Assembly (NCBI RefSeq): GCF_027579695.1
Contig: NC_083587.1
Span: 38,373,732 to 38,437,731, forward strand
DNA length: 64,000 nt
Direction of reading: 5' to 3'
Origin: Neoarius graeffei
Taxonomy: Eukaryota; Chordata; Actinopteri; Siluriformes; Ariidae
The notes under the pieces are model-generated. The model was given only the letters and a program-made list of their open reading frames with translations. It was not told the DNA's origin and searched no databases. Below, one piece after another: positions 11,162-21,501 of this stretch. Made by a program: the position numbers and the translations under genes. Position 1 is the first letter of the stretch, and every line of letters begins with the position of its first letter.

Positions 11162-11639
11162 TGTTAGGGTTTTGCTGGGATTCGAACCTGGTTCGTTGGT
11201 GTGATAATCCAGCAAACCCCCACTAGGCCACCAGGGGGATGACTCAAATGCAGAGGCGTGAGGCGGAAGTAGAAAAAGAATCAAAAGGTTTATTTAAACT
11301 ATATACACTATATACAGGGCAAAACAAAAGACAAAAAAAAACCAAAGAGTATAAACCAAAAGAAAAGCAAAGTGCAAAAATACAAAAGCTAAGAAGATCA
11401 AAAAACACAGTACAAAGGAAACTGGAGATAAACATAACAGCACAAAGACTCCGTGACAAGAGGACTGAACTCAGGGGTATAAATAGACAAACTAATTAAG
11501 GACACAGGTGAAGATAATTAGGCAATTAACACAAACACAAAACACAGGAACAGTGGCGGCCTCTAGAGGCCAAAATAAACACGACATGAAAAGGAAATAA
11601 CAGCGGCCTCTAGAGGCCAAAACAGTCCTAGTCCTAACA
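11162..11639 (-). repeat. 5' LTR of Gypsy copy 1
   Basis: 478 bp, promoter-bearing LTR in element orientation (it starts at 11639). It contains the palindrome pair, a TATA box and the ACGGAGTCTTT start-site motif. It is bordered outside by the target duplication GATGT at 11640-11644. Confidence 0.92.
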
Positions 11640-11686
11640 GATGTGAGGTTCTTCTGCAAGTGACATAATGTGAAAAAGGCTAATTA

Positions 11687-11930
11687 CATGCACTGACTGA
11701 TGCCACTTCTGGCAGGTGCAACAATGCACCAACAAGGACCTAAAAGGACAATATTCTCACACTTACCTGATACAGTGCAACACTTATTACAGTGCAACCT
11801 CACAGAGCAACTTTTTAGTTTTTATAGCTTTTGTATATTTTATATTTCTACACTTTTACATCCATACCCAATACAATGCAATACCAAATACAGTGCAATA
11901 TCCTGAGTTTTGTAGCTGAACTGAGTTTCT
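11687..11930 (+). repeat. Probable 3' untranslated part of the LINE fragment at 5879
   Basis: The flank on this side of the MITE continues with repeated CAGTGCAA/CAATGCAA phrases (TACAGTGCAACAC, TACAATGCAATACC). The Rex1/CR1-like LINE at 14940-15400 has similar GTGCAATAC phrases after its stop codon. I therefore read it as the other half of the LINE split by the MITE. This is an inference from motif style, not from an alignment. Confidence 0.45.
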
Positions 11931-12495
11931 ATAACTAGCTAATTGTGCAATTAACATCTGCAATTTTCCTGCACCTTCTCCCGTCGTTCTAGCTTTCTTT
12001 ACTACACTTTCTTCCTTGTCCGTTCTTTTATTCTTGTTTCCACCATCATTGCTTTTAAAAAATGCCGTTATTCTCTGCATAGCGAATATATTTCTCAGCT
12101 CGGTCTGAACCAGCTCTCAGTTATCTCTCAGTTGAATGATCTGATGAATCCCTAAAAAGCACTTTTCCCACCTAATGCCACACCCACAACATACAACCGT
12201 GGGAAAGAGGGGCAATCACAGAAAGATGAGTGGAAAACGGGAAATGTTACAGGGGATATTTATTGTGATAGTAGGCTATTGTAGTGTCAGCACAAAAGCA
12301 CCAGACTCAACTTTAACTGAAAGTGTTATTCAGTAGCCTAAACTTATTCAAGCTACAGACCAAGAAGAATAAAAATGCTGAAATCTCATGTCCCGGTAAA
12401 ACGCACTAGCATGGCAGAACGGCAAAAAAAAAATTACTTTTTCACTCCCCCTAAGATCCCTAGATCACCAAAATCATAAAGTATAAATAAACGTA
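11931..12495. other. No gene identified; short lysine-rich minus-strand ORF
   Basis: A minus-strand ORF from the ATG at 12080 reads MQRITAFFKSNDGGNKNKRT and then continues basic. The style resembles the start of a transposase or zinc-finger protein, but nothing downstream supports it. The rest is AT-rich sequence without features I can name. Confidence 0.35.
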
Positions 12496-12824
12496 CAGTG
12501 TGCGAAATACTTTTTTGAGCTAGATTGCCCAGCGTGCAACCTGGCTCAAAAACTAGGTTGCACATCAAACTTTCAGGTTGCTCCACCTACAAGTGACTTT
12601 TTTTTTTTCAAATTAAGTACATACATTACCTAACAGCCTTTAACAACCTCACTAATAGCCTTTAACTAAAAGCCTTTAACAATGCTACCTTTAACAAGTT
12701 ACAAGTCTTCAGTTTCTGATTCTGAAGATTCTGAAGAGGTATAGTCTGGAGACTGATCGGGTTCCCTGCACCTCCTCCCATACGGTGCAGTCCTTGGCCG
12801 GCATATACTCTTGCTGGCTGCCCA

Positions 12825-13284
12825 CTATCGTCCAATGGCATCATCAGGAGAAAACGTGTCTACTTCCTCTTCAGAGAGTGTAACAGCCATAAGGCCAGTG
12901 AGAGTGTCTGCATGCAACCTGTTCCGCCAGTCAGACTTTAGCCTCTTCATGAGGCTGAATCCCCTCTCACATTCAGCTGTAGATACTGGCAATAACAAAA
13001 TGATTTGGACCAGTGCCAGAATATCCACGAATCTTTCAGAGTGTTCGTGTATAATATTCTGCCACAGGTCGAGAAATTTGATACGGCCAAATGACAACTT
13101 TCTTCTGACGATGACTTTCAGTTCACCCCACTGAACGAGGCAGTTAGCAAGACTGACCAGCCTTCTCCAGTGGAACTCTGTAGTGATGGAAGATGGTAGA
13201 TATCTTCTCCTCACCATAGCTGGTCAGTTCTTTAGCAGTAGGTGGCCATGTAGAGGGATCAAACACAAGTGCTGAGTGGATAAA
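12825..13284 (-). pseudogene. hAT transposase, C-terminal dimerisation region
   Basis: Two minus-strand frames meet near 13190 with a frameshift. The first reads FFIHSALVFDPSTWP and the second includes LLPVSTAECERGFSLMKRLK, the typical hAT C-terminal dimerisation signature (S-AECERGFS-MK-K). The sequence then ends in an acidic tail (SEEEVDTFSPDD). It belongs to the minus-strand transposase whose middle lies at 18170-19237; the LINE at 13285-15435 separates them. Confidence 0.75.
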
Positions 13285-15435
13285 AAAAGCCAAGGTGGAC
13301 CATAGGCTGCGTATAGAGTCCCACCTGTCCAGCAACAACATACGGGAGGTGTGGCGGGGCATACAAGACATCACGAACTTCAGGGACTGTGATGCGTCAA
13401 CAGGAGACTGGAGTGTGCCGCTGGCAGAGGAGCTAAATTGCTTCTTTGCTCGCTTTGAAACATCTCAGCGGCACTCATCTGCTCCAGCCCTGCCCCCACC
13501 ACCACACAGTTCGTATATCACCCCATTCACTGTACAGGAGCACGATGTCAGACGGGTGCTCCTGGCAGTGAACCCCAAGAAAGCTGCTGGCCCAGATGGA
13601 GTACCTGGTAAGGTGCTCAGAGCACGTGCCCACCAGCTCACCCCTACCTTCACCAGGATCTTTAACCTCTCCCTGGCTCAGGCAGTCATCCCGCCCTGCC
13701 TAAAATCAGCTACAATAATCCCGGTGCCGAAGAAGTCTCCCGTCACCAGCCTGAATGACTACCGTCCTGTGGCCCTCACTCCAGTAATCATGAAGTGCTT
13801 TGAGAGACTAGTTCTTCAGCACATCAAGGACCACCTCCCCCAGACTTTGACCCCTACCAGTTCGCATATTGTGCGAACAGATCCACAGAGGACACCATCG
13901 CCGTAGCTCTACACTCTGTACTGAACCACCTGGAGCAGCAGCAGAGCTACGTCCGCATACTCTTTGTGGATTACAGTTCTGCTTTCAACACAATAATCCT
14001 GGACATCCTTATCAGTAAACTGGACACTCCCGGCCTCCCCCCTCTCACATGTGCCTGGATAAAGGACTTTCTAACTAACCGGCCCCAGACTATGAGACTT
14101 GGCCCCCACTTCTCCTCCACCCGCACGTTGAGCACCGGCTCTCCACAGGGCTGTGTGCTGAGCCCCCTCCTATACTGCCTCTACACCCACGACTGTAGTC
14201 TGACCCACAACAACAACAACCTTATCGTCAAGTTTGCTGACGACACCACAGTGGTCGGACTCATCTCAAAGGGAGATGAGGCAGCCTACAGAGAGGAGGT
14301 CCTGAAGTTGGCAGCCTGGTGTTCAGAAAATAACCTCGCTCTGAACACCAAGAAAACCAAAGAGCTCATTGTTGACTTCAGGAAGCACAGCACCGACGTA
14401 GCCCCCCCTACATCAACAGCATGTATGTGGAGAGGGTCCACACCTTCCGGTTTCTCGGTGTCCTCATCTCTGCTGACATCTCCTGGTCAGCAAACATTAC
14501 AGCAGTCATTAAGAAGGCTCAGCAGCGGCTACACTTCCTGAGAGTCCTCAGGAAGTACAACCTAAACTCCAACCTGCTGCTGACCTTCTACCGCTCATCC
14601 ATCGAGAGCCTGCTGACGTACTGTATTACAGTATGGTACGGCAGCTGCACTGCTGTAGACAGGGAGAGGCTCCAGAGGGTAGTTAAGGCAGCACAGAAGA
14701 TCATTGGCTGGTCTCTCCCCTCCCTGATGGACATTTACACCTCCCGCTGCCTTAGCAGAGCTAAGAATATTATCAAGGACAGCTTCCACCCTGGCTTTGA
14801 TCTGTTCGACCTGTTGCCCTCAGGGAGGCGCTACAGGTGCATCAGGACAAAGACAAATTGATTAAAAAACAGCTTCTTTCCAAAAGCCATAACCGCCCTG
14901 AACTCGGATATGCTCTGACTTTATAGTCTATTTATTTTACTATTTTACTATTTACTAATTTATAATGTGCAGTACTTTATAAGGTGACTCTCTCTATGCA
15001 ATACTTTATAATGTGCAATACCTCACTCCATAATGTGAAACGCAACACATTCACCTCAGGACTGTGCACCTTACACACAGCACATACACCTCAAGTCTGT
15101 GCACCTTACACACAGCACATACACCTCAAGTCTGTGCACCTTACCTTACCTTGCAATACTTCATAATGTGTAATATTTTATCTTATAATGTGACTCTCTC
15201 ATGCAATAATTTATAATGTGACTGTCTCTGTGCAATACTTTATATGTGCAATACCTCACTCCATAATGTGTAACACAGTACATACAGCTCAGACTGTGCA
15301 CCTTACACCCCCCTTTTTTCCCCCTTCCTCTCTCTCTCTCTCTCTCTCTCTACACGCTGTTTGCACTGTTATTGGAGATGCTTTAATCTCATTGTACATG
15401 TGTATAGTGACAATAAAGGCATTCTATTCTATTCT
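13285..15435 (+). mobile_element. 5'-truncated non-LTR retrotransposon (Rex1/CR1/L2-group), two frameshifts
   Basis: A plus-strand reverse transcriptase in three frames: 13295-13906, 13966-14541 and 14421-14861. Motifs: PKKAAGPDGVPGKVL and [19 protein letters not shown] (fingers), DYSSAFNTI (palm motif A), [13 protein letters not shown] (motif B), FADDTTVVG (catalytic Asp pair, motif C) and a C-terminal VVKAAQKIIGW region. Frameshifts lie near 13855 and in a C-run near 14405. The endonuclease part is missing. The 3' end is CAATAAAGGCATTCTATTC with a TTCTA-repeat tail. It lies inside the hAT transposase gene, so it is younger than that element. Confidence 0.85.
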
Positions 15436-15745
15436 ATAACATCATTACTCAATAATGTATCCTTAAAGCGGCCATCAAGGTGGTAGTTGATGGTAGACAA
15501 AACTTGCACCACCTCTTCCACTACTGCCTCTTCTCTTGCCCGTCCCCTTGTCAGAGAGAGTGTTTTGTACCTTACTCCTTCATCATCTTCCTCCACCCCT
15601 CCATCATTTTCGTCTTCGCTTTTCCTCTGTCCTCACTTAGCTCCTCCATCTTCGACTTTTGTTGTCACCATCTCCAGAGTGACATCTCTCTTCTGGAAAC
15701 TGGCACTTAGGGGTGCCAGAAATGTGAACACATAGAGGAGGAACT
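15436..15745 (-). pseudogene. hAT transposase fragment between two insertions
   Basis: On the minus strand the sequence before the SINE continues the transposase frame that ends at 18170 (residues MFMQFLLYVFTFLAPLSASF, then KRDVTLEMVTTKVEDGGAK). A Glu/Asp-rich stretch follows. The LINE was inserted at its downstream border. The assignment rests on continuity with the flanking pieces rather than on a diagnostic motif. Confidence 0.55.
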
Positions 15746-15755
15746 GCATAAACAT

Positions 15756-16186
15756 CTCATCTCATCTCATCTCATCTCATCTCATCTCATCTCATCTCAT
15801 CTCATCTCATCTCATTATCTCTAGCTGCTTTATCCTGTTCTACAGGGTCACAGGCAAGCTGGAGCCTATCCCAACTGACTATGGGCGAGAGGCGGGGTAC
15901 ATCCTGGACAAGTCGCCAGGTCATCACAGGGCTGACACATACCCGTACACACAGACAACCATTCACACTCACATTCACACCTACGGTCAATTTAGAGTCA
16001 CCAGTTAACCTAACCTGCATGTCTTTGGACTGTGGGGGAAACTGGAGCACCTGGAGGAAACCCACACGGACACAGGGAGAACATGCAAACTCCACACAGA
16101 AAGGCCCTCGCCGGCCACGGGGCTCGAACCCGGACCTTCTTGCTGTGAGGCGACAGCGCTAACCACTACACCACCGTGCCGTCCCC
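15756..16186 (-). mobile_element. tRNA-derived SINE, minus strand, long CATCT tail
   Basis: Same family as at 4497. A 10-bp target duplication GCATAAACAT lies at 15746-15755 and 16187-16196. Its tail is expanded to about 12 TCTCA units (15756-15813), much longer than in the other copies, which suggests replication slippage. The B box GGTTCGAGCCC is intact. Confidence 0.88.
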
Positions 16187-16216
16187 GCATAAACATAAAC
16201 TTTAATGACTTCAAAG

Positions 16217-18161
16217 TAGAGCTGTGCAATATATCGTATTTTTATCACGATATCGATATTGGTGTCAAACGATATCAAAATTCATAATATCGATATGAAA
16301 CGATTTTTTGTCATTTGTCGAAAGGGACGTGCACAATATTTCTACAATGGCAATAAAACAACAATAACATTGACGTGACAGTAAGGTAAAACGAACCCTT
16401 CTGTCCCCTAAGGCACACCGTAGCCTTGCATACGTCATCCATTCTACTCCCGCGATATCTCCGCAACAGTAAAAGATCAGTTCTTCTGTTTTCATACGTG
16501 TCGGGTGATTTGATATATTGATTTCTTAATATGTTGTTTGATTTGCTTGCTAATAGTTATAATAATACAATTAACATATATTTACGTCATATTTTTGGAT
16601 GTGGGACTGGGTAATGTAAAAATGGCATCTACGGAAAAAAACAAGCACAACAATATTAGCAGATATCCAGCTTGCTAGCTGTGTTAGATGTGTTAAACCG
16701 TGTGGATTTAAGTGGAATAATTGCGAGTCGTCCTGTGGTCAAGGCAGCATTTTAAGGTAAGGCAATTTGGTTATTAATGTTGCCCGCCGCGGCATGTTTA
16801 CTTGGGTTCATTTGATTTTGACTTGTGCATCTGCAGCTAGAATCATGCTTTGAAGTAGGTTCTGCTAAGGACGGGTTTATTGCGCGATGTAGACGGACTC
16901 AGATGTAATTACATTGTTTTTAAAATTCCGTGCGCTTAAAACGGTGTCCCCCTGCTAATCATGTAGCCCTAATCATGTGTTGCTTTTACTTTTCTTAATG
17001 GCGAGTGAAATATCTCTGCAAATGATATTTCAATGCTGACATGCCAAAAAGATAGCGGAGTCCACATTTGGAAGATGAAGGAAGAGAAGCCTGATGCTTG
17101 AAAATAGATCGCTTAATCCACAACGCATATCTGTATTTGAGACATAACCTGTAACTAGTGGGGATGTTTTGGAATGACTGTGCATAGGGTGTTTTTGGCC
17201 ACAGAACACTAACCCACAGTAGTAGGAGGACTACTGGGTTCGTGGATTTTGTCTGTTGACTGAACGAAGCATGGTGTTTGCCTTGTGCCATTTCACGTAG
17301 CATCTAGCCGCAGTGCCACCTACACTTTCAGGGAATGTTTACATGCCGCTGAGCTATTTTCATGTATGTTAATTCTTAAGGACTTGTCTCTATATTGTGC
17401 ATGTTCACACATGGACTGGCCATCGGGAGTAGCGGGAGTTTTCCCGGTGGTTCAGTGTGGGCTGGCGGAGAAAAAAACAAAACAGTTGCGCGCTGGCCTT
17501 TAATATGATAAGCAATGTTAACAGTTTCTTTAAGAAACTGTTAACATTGTTTATTACAGTTGCACGCTGGCCTTTAATATGATAAGCAATGTTAACAGTT
17601 TCTTAAAGAAACTGTTAACATTGCTTATCATATTAAAGGCCAGCGCGCAACTTTTTTTTTTTTTTTTTCTCCGCCGGCCCACAAACTCCCGCTACTCCCG
17701 ATGGCCAGTCCGTGTGTGTGCGTGTTTAATGTTGGTGTCTTAACAACACACAAGCTTACGTTGTAGTGTGTGTGTGTGAGAGAGAGATTTTATCCTTGGC
17801 TGGCTACGAGCCAGTGTGGACGTTACGCAGTAAATCACTGGTAATACCAACCAGCGCTGGCTCCATCCTCTGTGATCGGAAATGTTGAGTGAGGAGAACG
17901 TGAGCCTTGTGCAGGCGATAGGACCTATGCAAAGTACGCGCTTGCACAGTAAATAGTTTAAGTAAAAGGCGTTTCAGGGTACAACGGGAAGGGTTGACAG
18001 GTAGCCTATGAGGTCTGTACTATAAAAATGTGGCCCGGTGCCTCAGGTGTTGATGATCAGGGCTTTAAAAAAAGTTGTATAAATATCGTTTTAAAAATCA
18101 CGATATCGATATTTACTGAAAAAATCGTGATATTGATTTTTTCCAATATCGAGCAGCCCTA
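16217..18161. mobile_element. Non-autonomous hAT transposon, 1.9 kb
   Basis: It is bounded by a perfect 8-bp direct repeat CTTCAAAG (16209-16216, 18162-18169), the hAT target size. The ends are inverted: TAGAGCTGTGCAATAT at the left and ATATCGAGCAGCCCTA at the right, followed inward on both sides by TATCGTGATATCGATA-type motifs. No transposase frame is present. Internally it holds at least one further element (17413-17711). It sits inside the older hAT transposase gene, whose coding flanks rejoin if it is removed. Confidence 0.82.
17413..17711. mobile_element. Palindromic foldback element (MITE-like)
   Basis: The outer arms read GGACTGGCCATCGGGAGTAG and, inverted, CTACTCCCGATGGCCAGTCC. Inside, a 46-nt arm pair (17559-17604 and 17606-17651) forms an almost loopless hairpin with one mismatch. 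The same half-arm also occurs a second time upstream (17487-17550) with its own short hairpin. The whole segment is nearly self-complementary, and no reading frame is present. No clear target duplication was found. Confidence 0.75.
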
Positions 18162-18169
18162 CTTCAAAG

Positions 18170-19237
18170 TCTGTACCAGACCTTTGGCCTTTGGTTTGCT
18201 GTCACCAGCGCCAGTCTCTACCACCTGTTCAAGGTGTGTGATGAGTGCAACATACCTCCTTTCTACCACACTAAGTGCTCTCTCTGTGTGGCCAAACCAC
18301 CTAGTGCCAACTGTACTTAGAGGCTTCAGAGCTGTGAGGTTCAATGCATTCCCTGTTGCTTTCAGGCCAGAAAGGTTCAGTGGAGAATTCTTGTAACACT
18401 TATACAATGTTTGGAGTGTGTCCACTACATGTCTAAAGTACTGAACCTCGTTAAGAGTGTATTTGAACACCAGTTCAAGCTTGTGACCTGAGCAATGAAG
18501 GCCCAGAACATGATTGCCGGAAAACATACTACTCAACCGAGTGACAACTCCTGAAACATGCCCAATCATTACATTTGCTCCATCGACACCTGCAGCAATT
18601 AACTTATCAAGCCAATCAGTCACACCTAGATCATTCTCCATAGCTTCAACAACACGTGTGATTGACTCAGCATCTGCCTTTTGCACAGGTTTTAATGCAA
18701 TGAGTTTTGTTGTTGGTCTACCGCAGGGGTCTTCAATCCTATCCGCAAAGGGCCGGTGTAGCTGCAGGCTTTCATTACAGCCAAACTGGAGGCTCACTTG
18801 ATTGTTGACTGGAGACGAGGGTGAAATGATTAAACAAGTGAAATCAGGTGTAGCTCCTGCTTGGTTGGAATGAAAGCCTGCAGCCACACTGGCCCTTTGT
18901 GGATAGGATTGAAGACCCCTGGTCTACCGTCTTGAAGGATTTGAATGTACAGAATCTCTTCTTGAACACTGGATGAATCCGTAGAACCATCACATAGGAT
19001 GGAAAAGAACTTGGAAGAAGCCACTGCAATCTTAAGATCAGCAAACATTGCTTCATGGATATACATAACAAAAGCTCTTGCATTTTTTTCATTCAAATGT
19101 GTGGCTCCAACACTGACACCATTGCATTTCTGCAACTGCACAAGGCCTTTGAAGTCTCTGAAGGGCCTTCCAGTCTTCGCCAAGTAGAACGCTGAGCAGA
19201 ATAATACTTGCATTTGCGAAATTTCCTGCTGTTCCAT
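18170..19237 (-). pseudogene. hAT transposase, central part, split by a 198-bp MITE
   Basis: The minus-strand frame starts at 19237 (MEQQEISQMQVLFCSAFYLA) and includes FFSILCDGSTDSSSVQEEIL, a hAT RNase-H-like core motif seen in ZNF862/DUF4371 proteins. It continues after the MITE at 18724-18921 with KLIAAGVDGANVMIGHVSGV and LHCSGHKLELVFK. The frame is open apart from the insertion. It ends at the target duplication of the non-autonomous hAT (18162-18169). Confidence 0.78.
18724..18921. mobile_element. 198-bp hAT-type MITE
   Basis: Terminal inverted repeats of about 60 bp start CAGGGGTCTTCAATCCTATC at both ends. A perfect 8-bp target duplication GTCTACCG lies at 18716-18723 and 18922-18929. 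No coding capacity. It lies inside the hAT transposase core. Confidence 0.9.
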
Positions 19238-20695
19238 TCTTTGTATAGCTCGTTGTAAGGGTCTTTCCTACAGGTTGTAATAAAAAGAAGTGTCCAGTAA
19301 ATACGCTATTTTTCCAGTTGTGCATCATATAATACTGTGCAAAGAGTCTCTTAGGAAAGTCTATTAAAATGGGGGGATAATTATTTTCATGAAAAGAATC
19401 AAAATGTGCCAACAAATTAACCTAAAAAAATGCACCAATGTATGCACAAAAAAAGACTGTCCCCCATTGAATCATTAGCTGATAGCTGTCTCGCCCACAT
19501 GGGCGCAGAGTGACCTACCGTACTTTGCCTTGCGCAAGTTTAAAATTATTTAAAATCCAACATTGTTTTCATGTGGTAAAATTAAACCATCCAAAGAAAA
19601 TTACGCGGAGATATGATGATAGGGTTTATTTTCAAACGTATTTCGGAATCACCTGGCCCTTGTACGATTTAAAATGAATTTTGACAGGAAATAAATGGAA
19701 TTTATTACGAACCTGACACGGTAGTTCTGAGATTCTCTTTCTTTTCTCGGCAGCCGTGTGTGTATCGGAGGCCTCGTGAACCGTAACACTGGTGATTTTC
19801 ATAGTTTTACAACCATCAACAAAGGAGGTTTCCCCCCTGGTGCAAACTGTAAACAGATGTCACACACCATCTTCTCACCGTCTTCATCAACGATGTGACG
19901 AAGCCACAGCCAATTCTTGTGCCATTTTTCTTGAAAAGCATAGTTATAGACATGTTTGCGCTTGGATTTGGGAGGCTCAAGCTCCCCCAACATCGTTTCC
20001 TCGCGACTGGTGTCGGCGTCTGAAGGCCTCTGCATGCTCTTGCGACAAGGCTTTCGCAGATAGCTTTTCGCAGACAGTTGTAATTTATTGTTGAGCGGGG
20101 AGTTATAGGCGTGCGCGATGTTATTCACTGGCACAACGCAAGGGGGCGCGAAGTCGCTAGGAGTAGTTGGTGGGTGTGGTTAGTGGAGTGTTTATCCTCC
20201 GGTTACTTATAATGACTAGAACTTTTTTTTTTTATAATGACTAGAACTGGAGTCGTATAGATGTACGTACTTCCTCAATCAACCGCTCTTCATGCTGCTC
20301 CATCTTTGCTCGTGTTTTTAAAAATGCCGGTCGTGAAAACAAAACAAACCGGGAAAGTAGTGAAGCGGAAGTGTGTGTACAGCGGATGTAGAGTGGACCA
20401 ATCAGAGCCCTCTTGTCTGCGACACTGTCTGCGAGGCTTCTGCGGTGGTCACAATTTTTGGGAGGTGCGCGCAGAGCGTCTGCGAAGGTGGGGGGGCTAC
20501 GCAGACACTATCTGCAACACCGTCTGCGAGGACTGGGTTGTTAGCATAAATTGGCCTTGACTCCACTGCTGCCCCTTGTCGTTGTCCCTCAACGCTTGGA
20601 GTAGGAGCAACAGTTTCCGTGTTGTCATCTTCTTCTCCTTGACTGGTCGACGCCTTGGCAAAATACTTGAATAGGGTATTTTGTCCGGTCCCTGC
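19238..20695 (-). pseudogene. hAT transposase, N-terminal exon region with zinc-finger-like Cys pair
   Basis: Minus-strand frame 19799-20134 encodes a KRKHVYNYAFQEKWHKNWLW region followed by MVCDICLQF, which looks like the start of a BED/TTF-type zinc-binding module. 19238-19798 carries no frame I can assign and may be an intron or an inserted piece. 20135-20550 is GC-rich with repeated TCTGCGA/CTGCGAAG phrases, probably another inserted element. Transposase splicing cannot be settled by eye. Confidence 0.5.
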
Positions 20696-20698
20696 CAT
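20551..20698 (-). pseudogene. hAT transposase first coding exon (probable)
   Basis: An ATG at 20698 (minus strand) begins MAGTGQNTLFKYFAKASTSQ, followed by an acidic Ser/Thr-rich stretch. N-termini of this style (short aromatic motif then low complexity) are common in hAT and related transposases. The ORF extends upstream to 20791, but the conserved-looking part starts at 20698. The downstream end is unclear. Confidence 0.5.
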
Positions 20699-21214
20699 GT
20701 TTACAAGCGACAAGTGCTCACAAAACTTTTCCAGAAAATTCGATACCGAGGCTTGGGAGTTCAGAAATTTCCATTTATTGTATACAACCAATCACAGGCA
20801 TATTTTGAGTTCTCGGGAAACATCGCAGTTTCCTGGGTTATTCGTCAAGTTTCGCGCTTCTTGGTGATTGACTTGGCGTTACCACTTGTTGGCGCTGCTG
20901 TTGGCTGTGATTGGTGGCCAGTTAATTGAATTTGCCGCGTAAGTGGGCATGCCCAGTCCAGGTGCCACATCTGAGGGCTGCCGCCAGGGCTGCTGCCATG
21001 GTAACGGCACGTATAGTGGCACTTTCCAAGCTGGTCGTGTTACGTGCGTCCAAGTCTTGTAGTTCCCAACTGTACAGCTAATAGGCATGGGAAAGCGGTG
21101 TCCCGACTGCAAAATTTCAGGTAGCGCACTGCGCTACCTGGGTTTAAAATTGCGTTCCACCAAGCAAAATGTGGTTGCGCGGCGCAACTGCACAACCGGG
21201 TATTTCACACGTTG

Positions 21215-21501
21215 ATGTATAATTTAGAAAATGTTTTATGTTCACGTTTATACATATATAACATGTAGGCTATGCTAAACTCATACTATGAGCGCATGTA
21301 TTACATGTGCAACAGTCAATCTGAATGAAAGGTTTTGATAAAACAACATTGTTAAGACTGTAAGACACTGAGCTTACCAAGCAAACAAAGAAACAAAGAA
21401 ATTTGTTCTTATACCCCGCTTTTCAATAGTGACAAGAGCTATATTTAATTGCTATTATTAACATAATTGTTCCTTCTACCTGCCACCTTATAGTATAAAT
21501 A
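21215..21501. other. No gene seen
   Basis: AT-rich spacer between the hAT element and the first copy of the promoter-like block. Nothing recognisable. Confidence 0.4.

Larger units (their letters stand above)
6340..11639 (-). mobile_element. Full-length Ty3/Gypsy chromovirus (Tf1/sushi type), very young, minus strand
   Basis: A 5,300-bp LTR element with 478-bp LTRs (6340-6817 and 11162-11639) that I find to differ at one base in a poly-A tract. A perfect 5-bp target duplication GATGT lies at 6335-6339 and 11640-11644. Internal gag and pol reading frames are open, overlap, and are in -1 relation. The polypurine tract abuts the 3' LTR (complement of 6818-6830). The segment right after the 5' LTR carries a self-complementary primer site rather than a tRNA match. 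Pol ends in a chromodomain, which defines chromoviruses. Near-identical LTRs plus open frames indicate a recent, possibly still mobile copy. A second, damaged copy lies at 42783-48056. Confidence 0.92.
6044..11687. mobile_element. MITE with about 80-bp inverted repeats, interrupted by a Gypsy element
   Basis: The left arm 6044-6122 (AATTAGCCTTTTTCACATTA ... TTCAGCCTTTTGAATGGAAG) is mirrored by 6297-6339 plus 11645-11687 once the Gypsy insertion 6340-11639 and its target duplication are removed. The element itself is about 335 bp with no reading frame of note. Both borders show AATT next to AGCC, so a short TA-rich target duplication is possible. The Gypsy element lies inside the right arm, which dates it as younger than the MITE. 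Confidence 0.72.
12496..21214 (-). mobile_element. Old hAT transposon (ZNF862/DUF4371-like transposase), minus strand, heavily interrupted
   Basis: Transposase pieces appear in order on the minus strand between 20698 and 12825, separated by younger insertions. Candidate ends are CAGTGTGCGAAATAC at 12496-12510 and its imperfect inverse GTATTTCACACGTTG at 21200-21214. No convincing 8-bp target duplication was found, so the exact borders are tentative. Removing the inserted elements restores continuity of the coding flanks (for example across 16209-18169, whose duplicated octamer is CTTCAAAG). The element is dead: frameshifts occur in the C-terminal part and exons are separated by kilobases. Confidence 0.55.
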
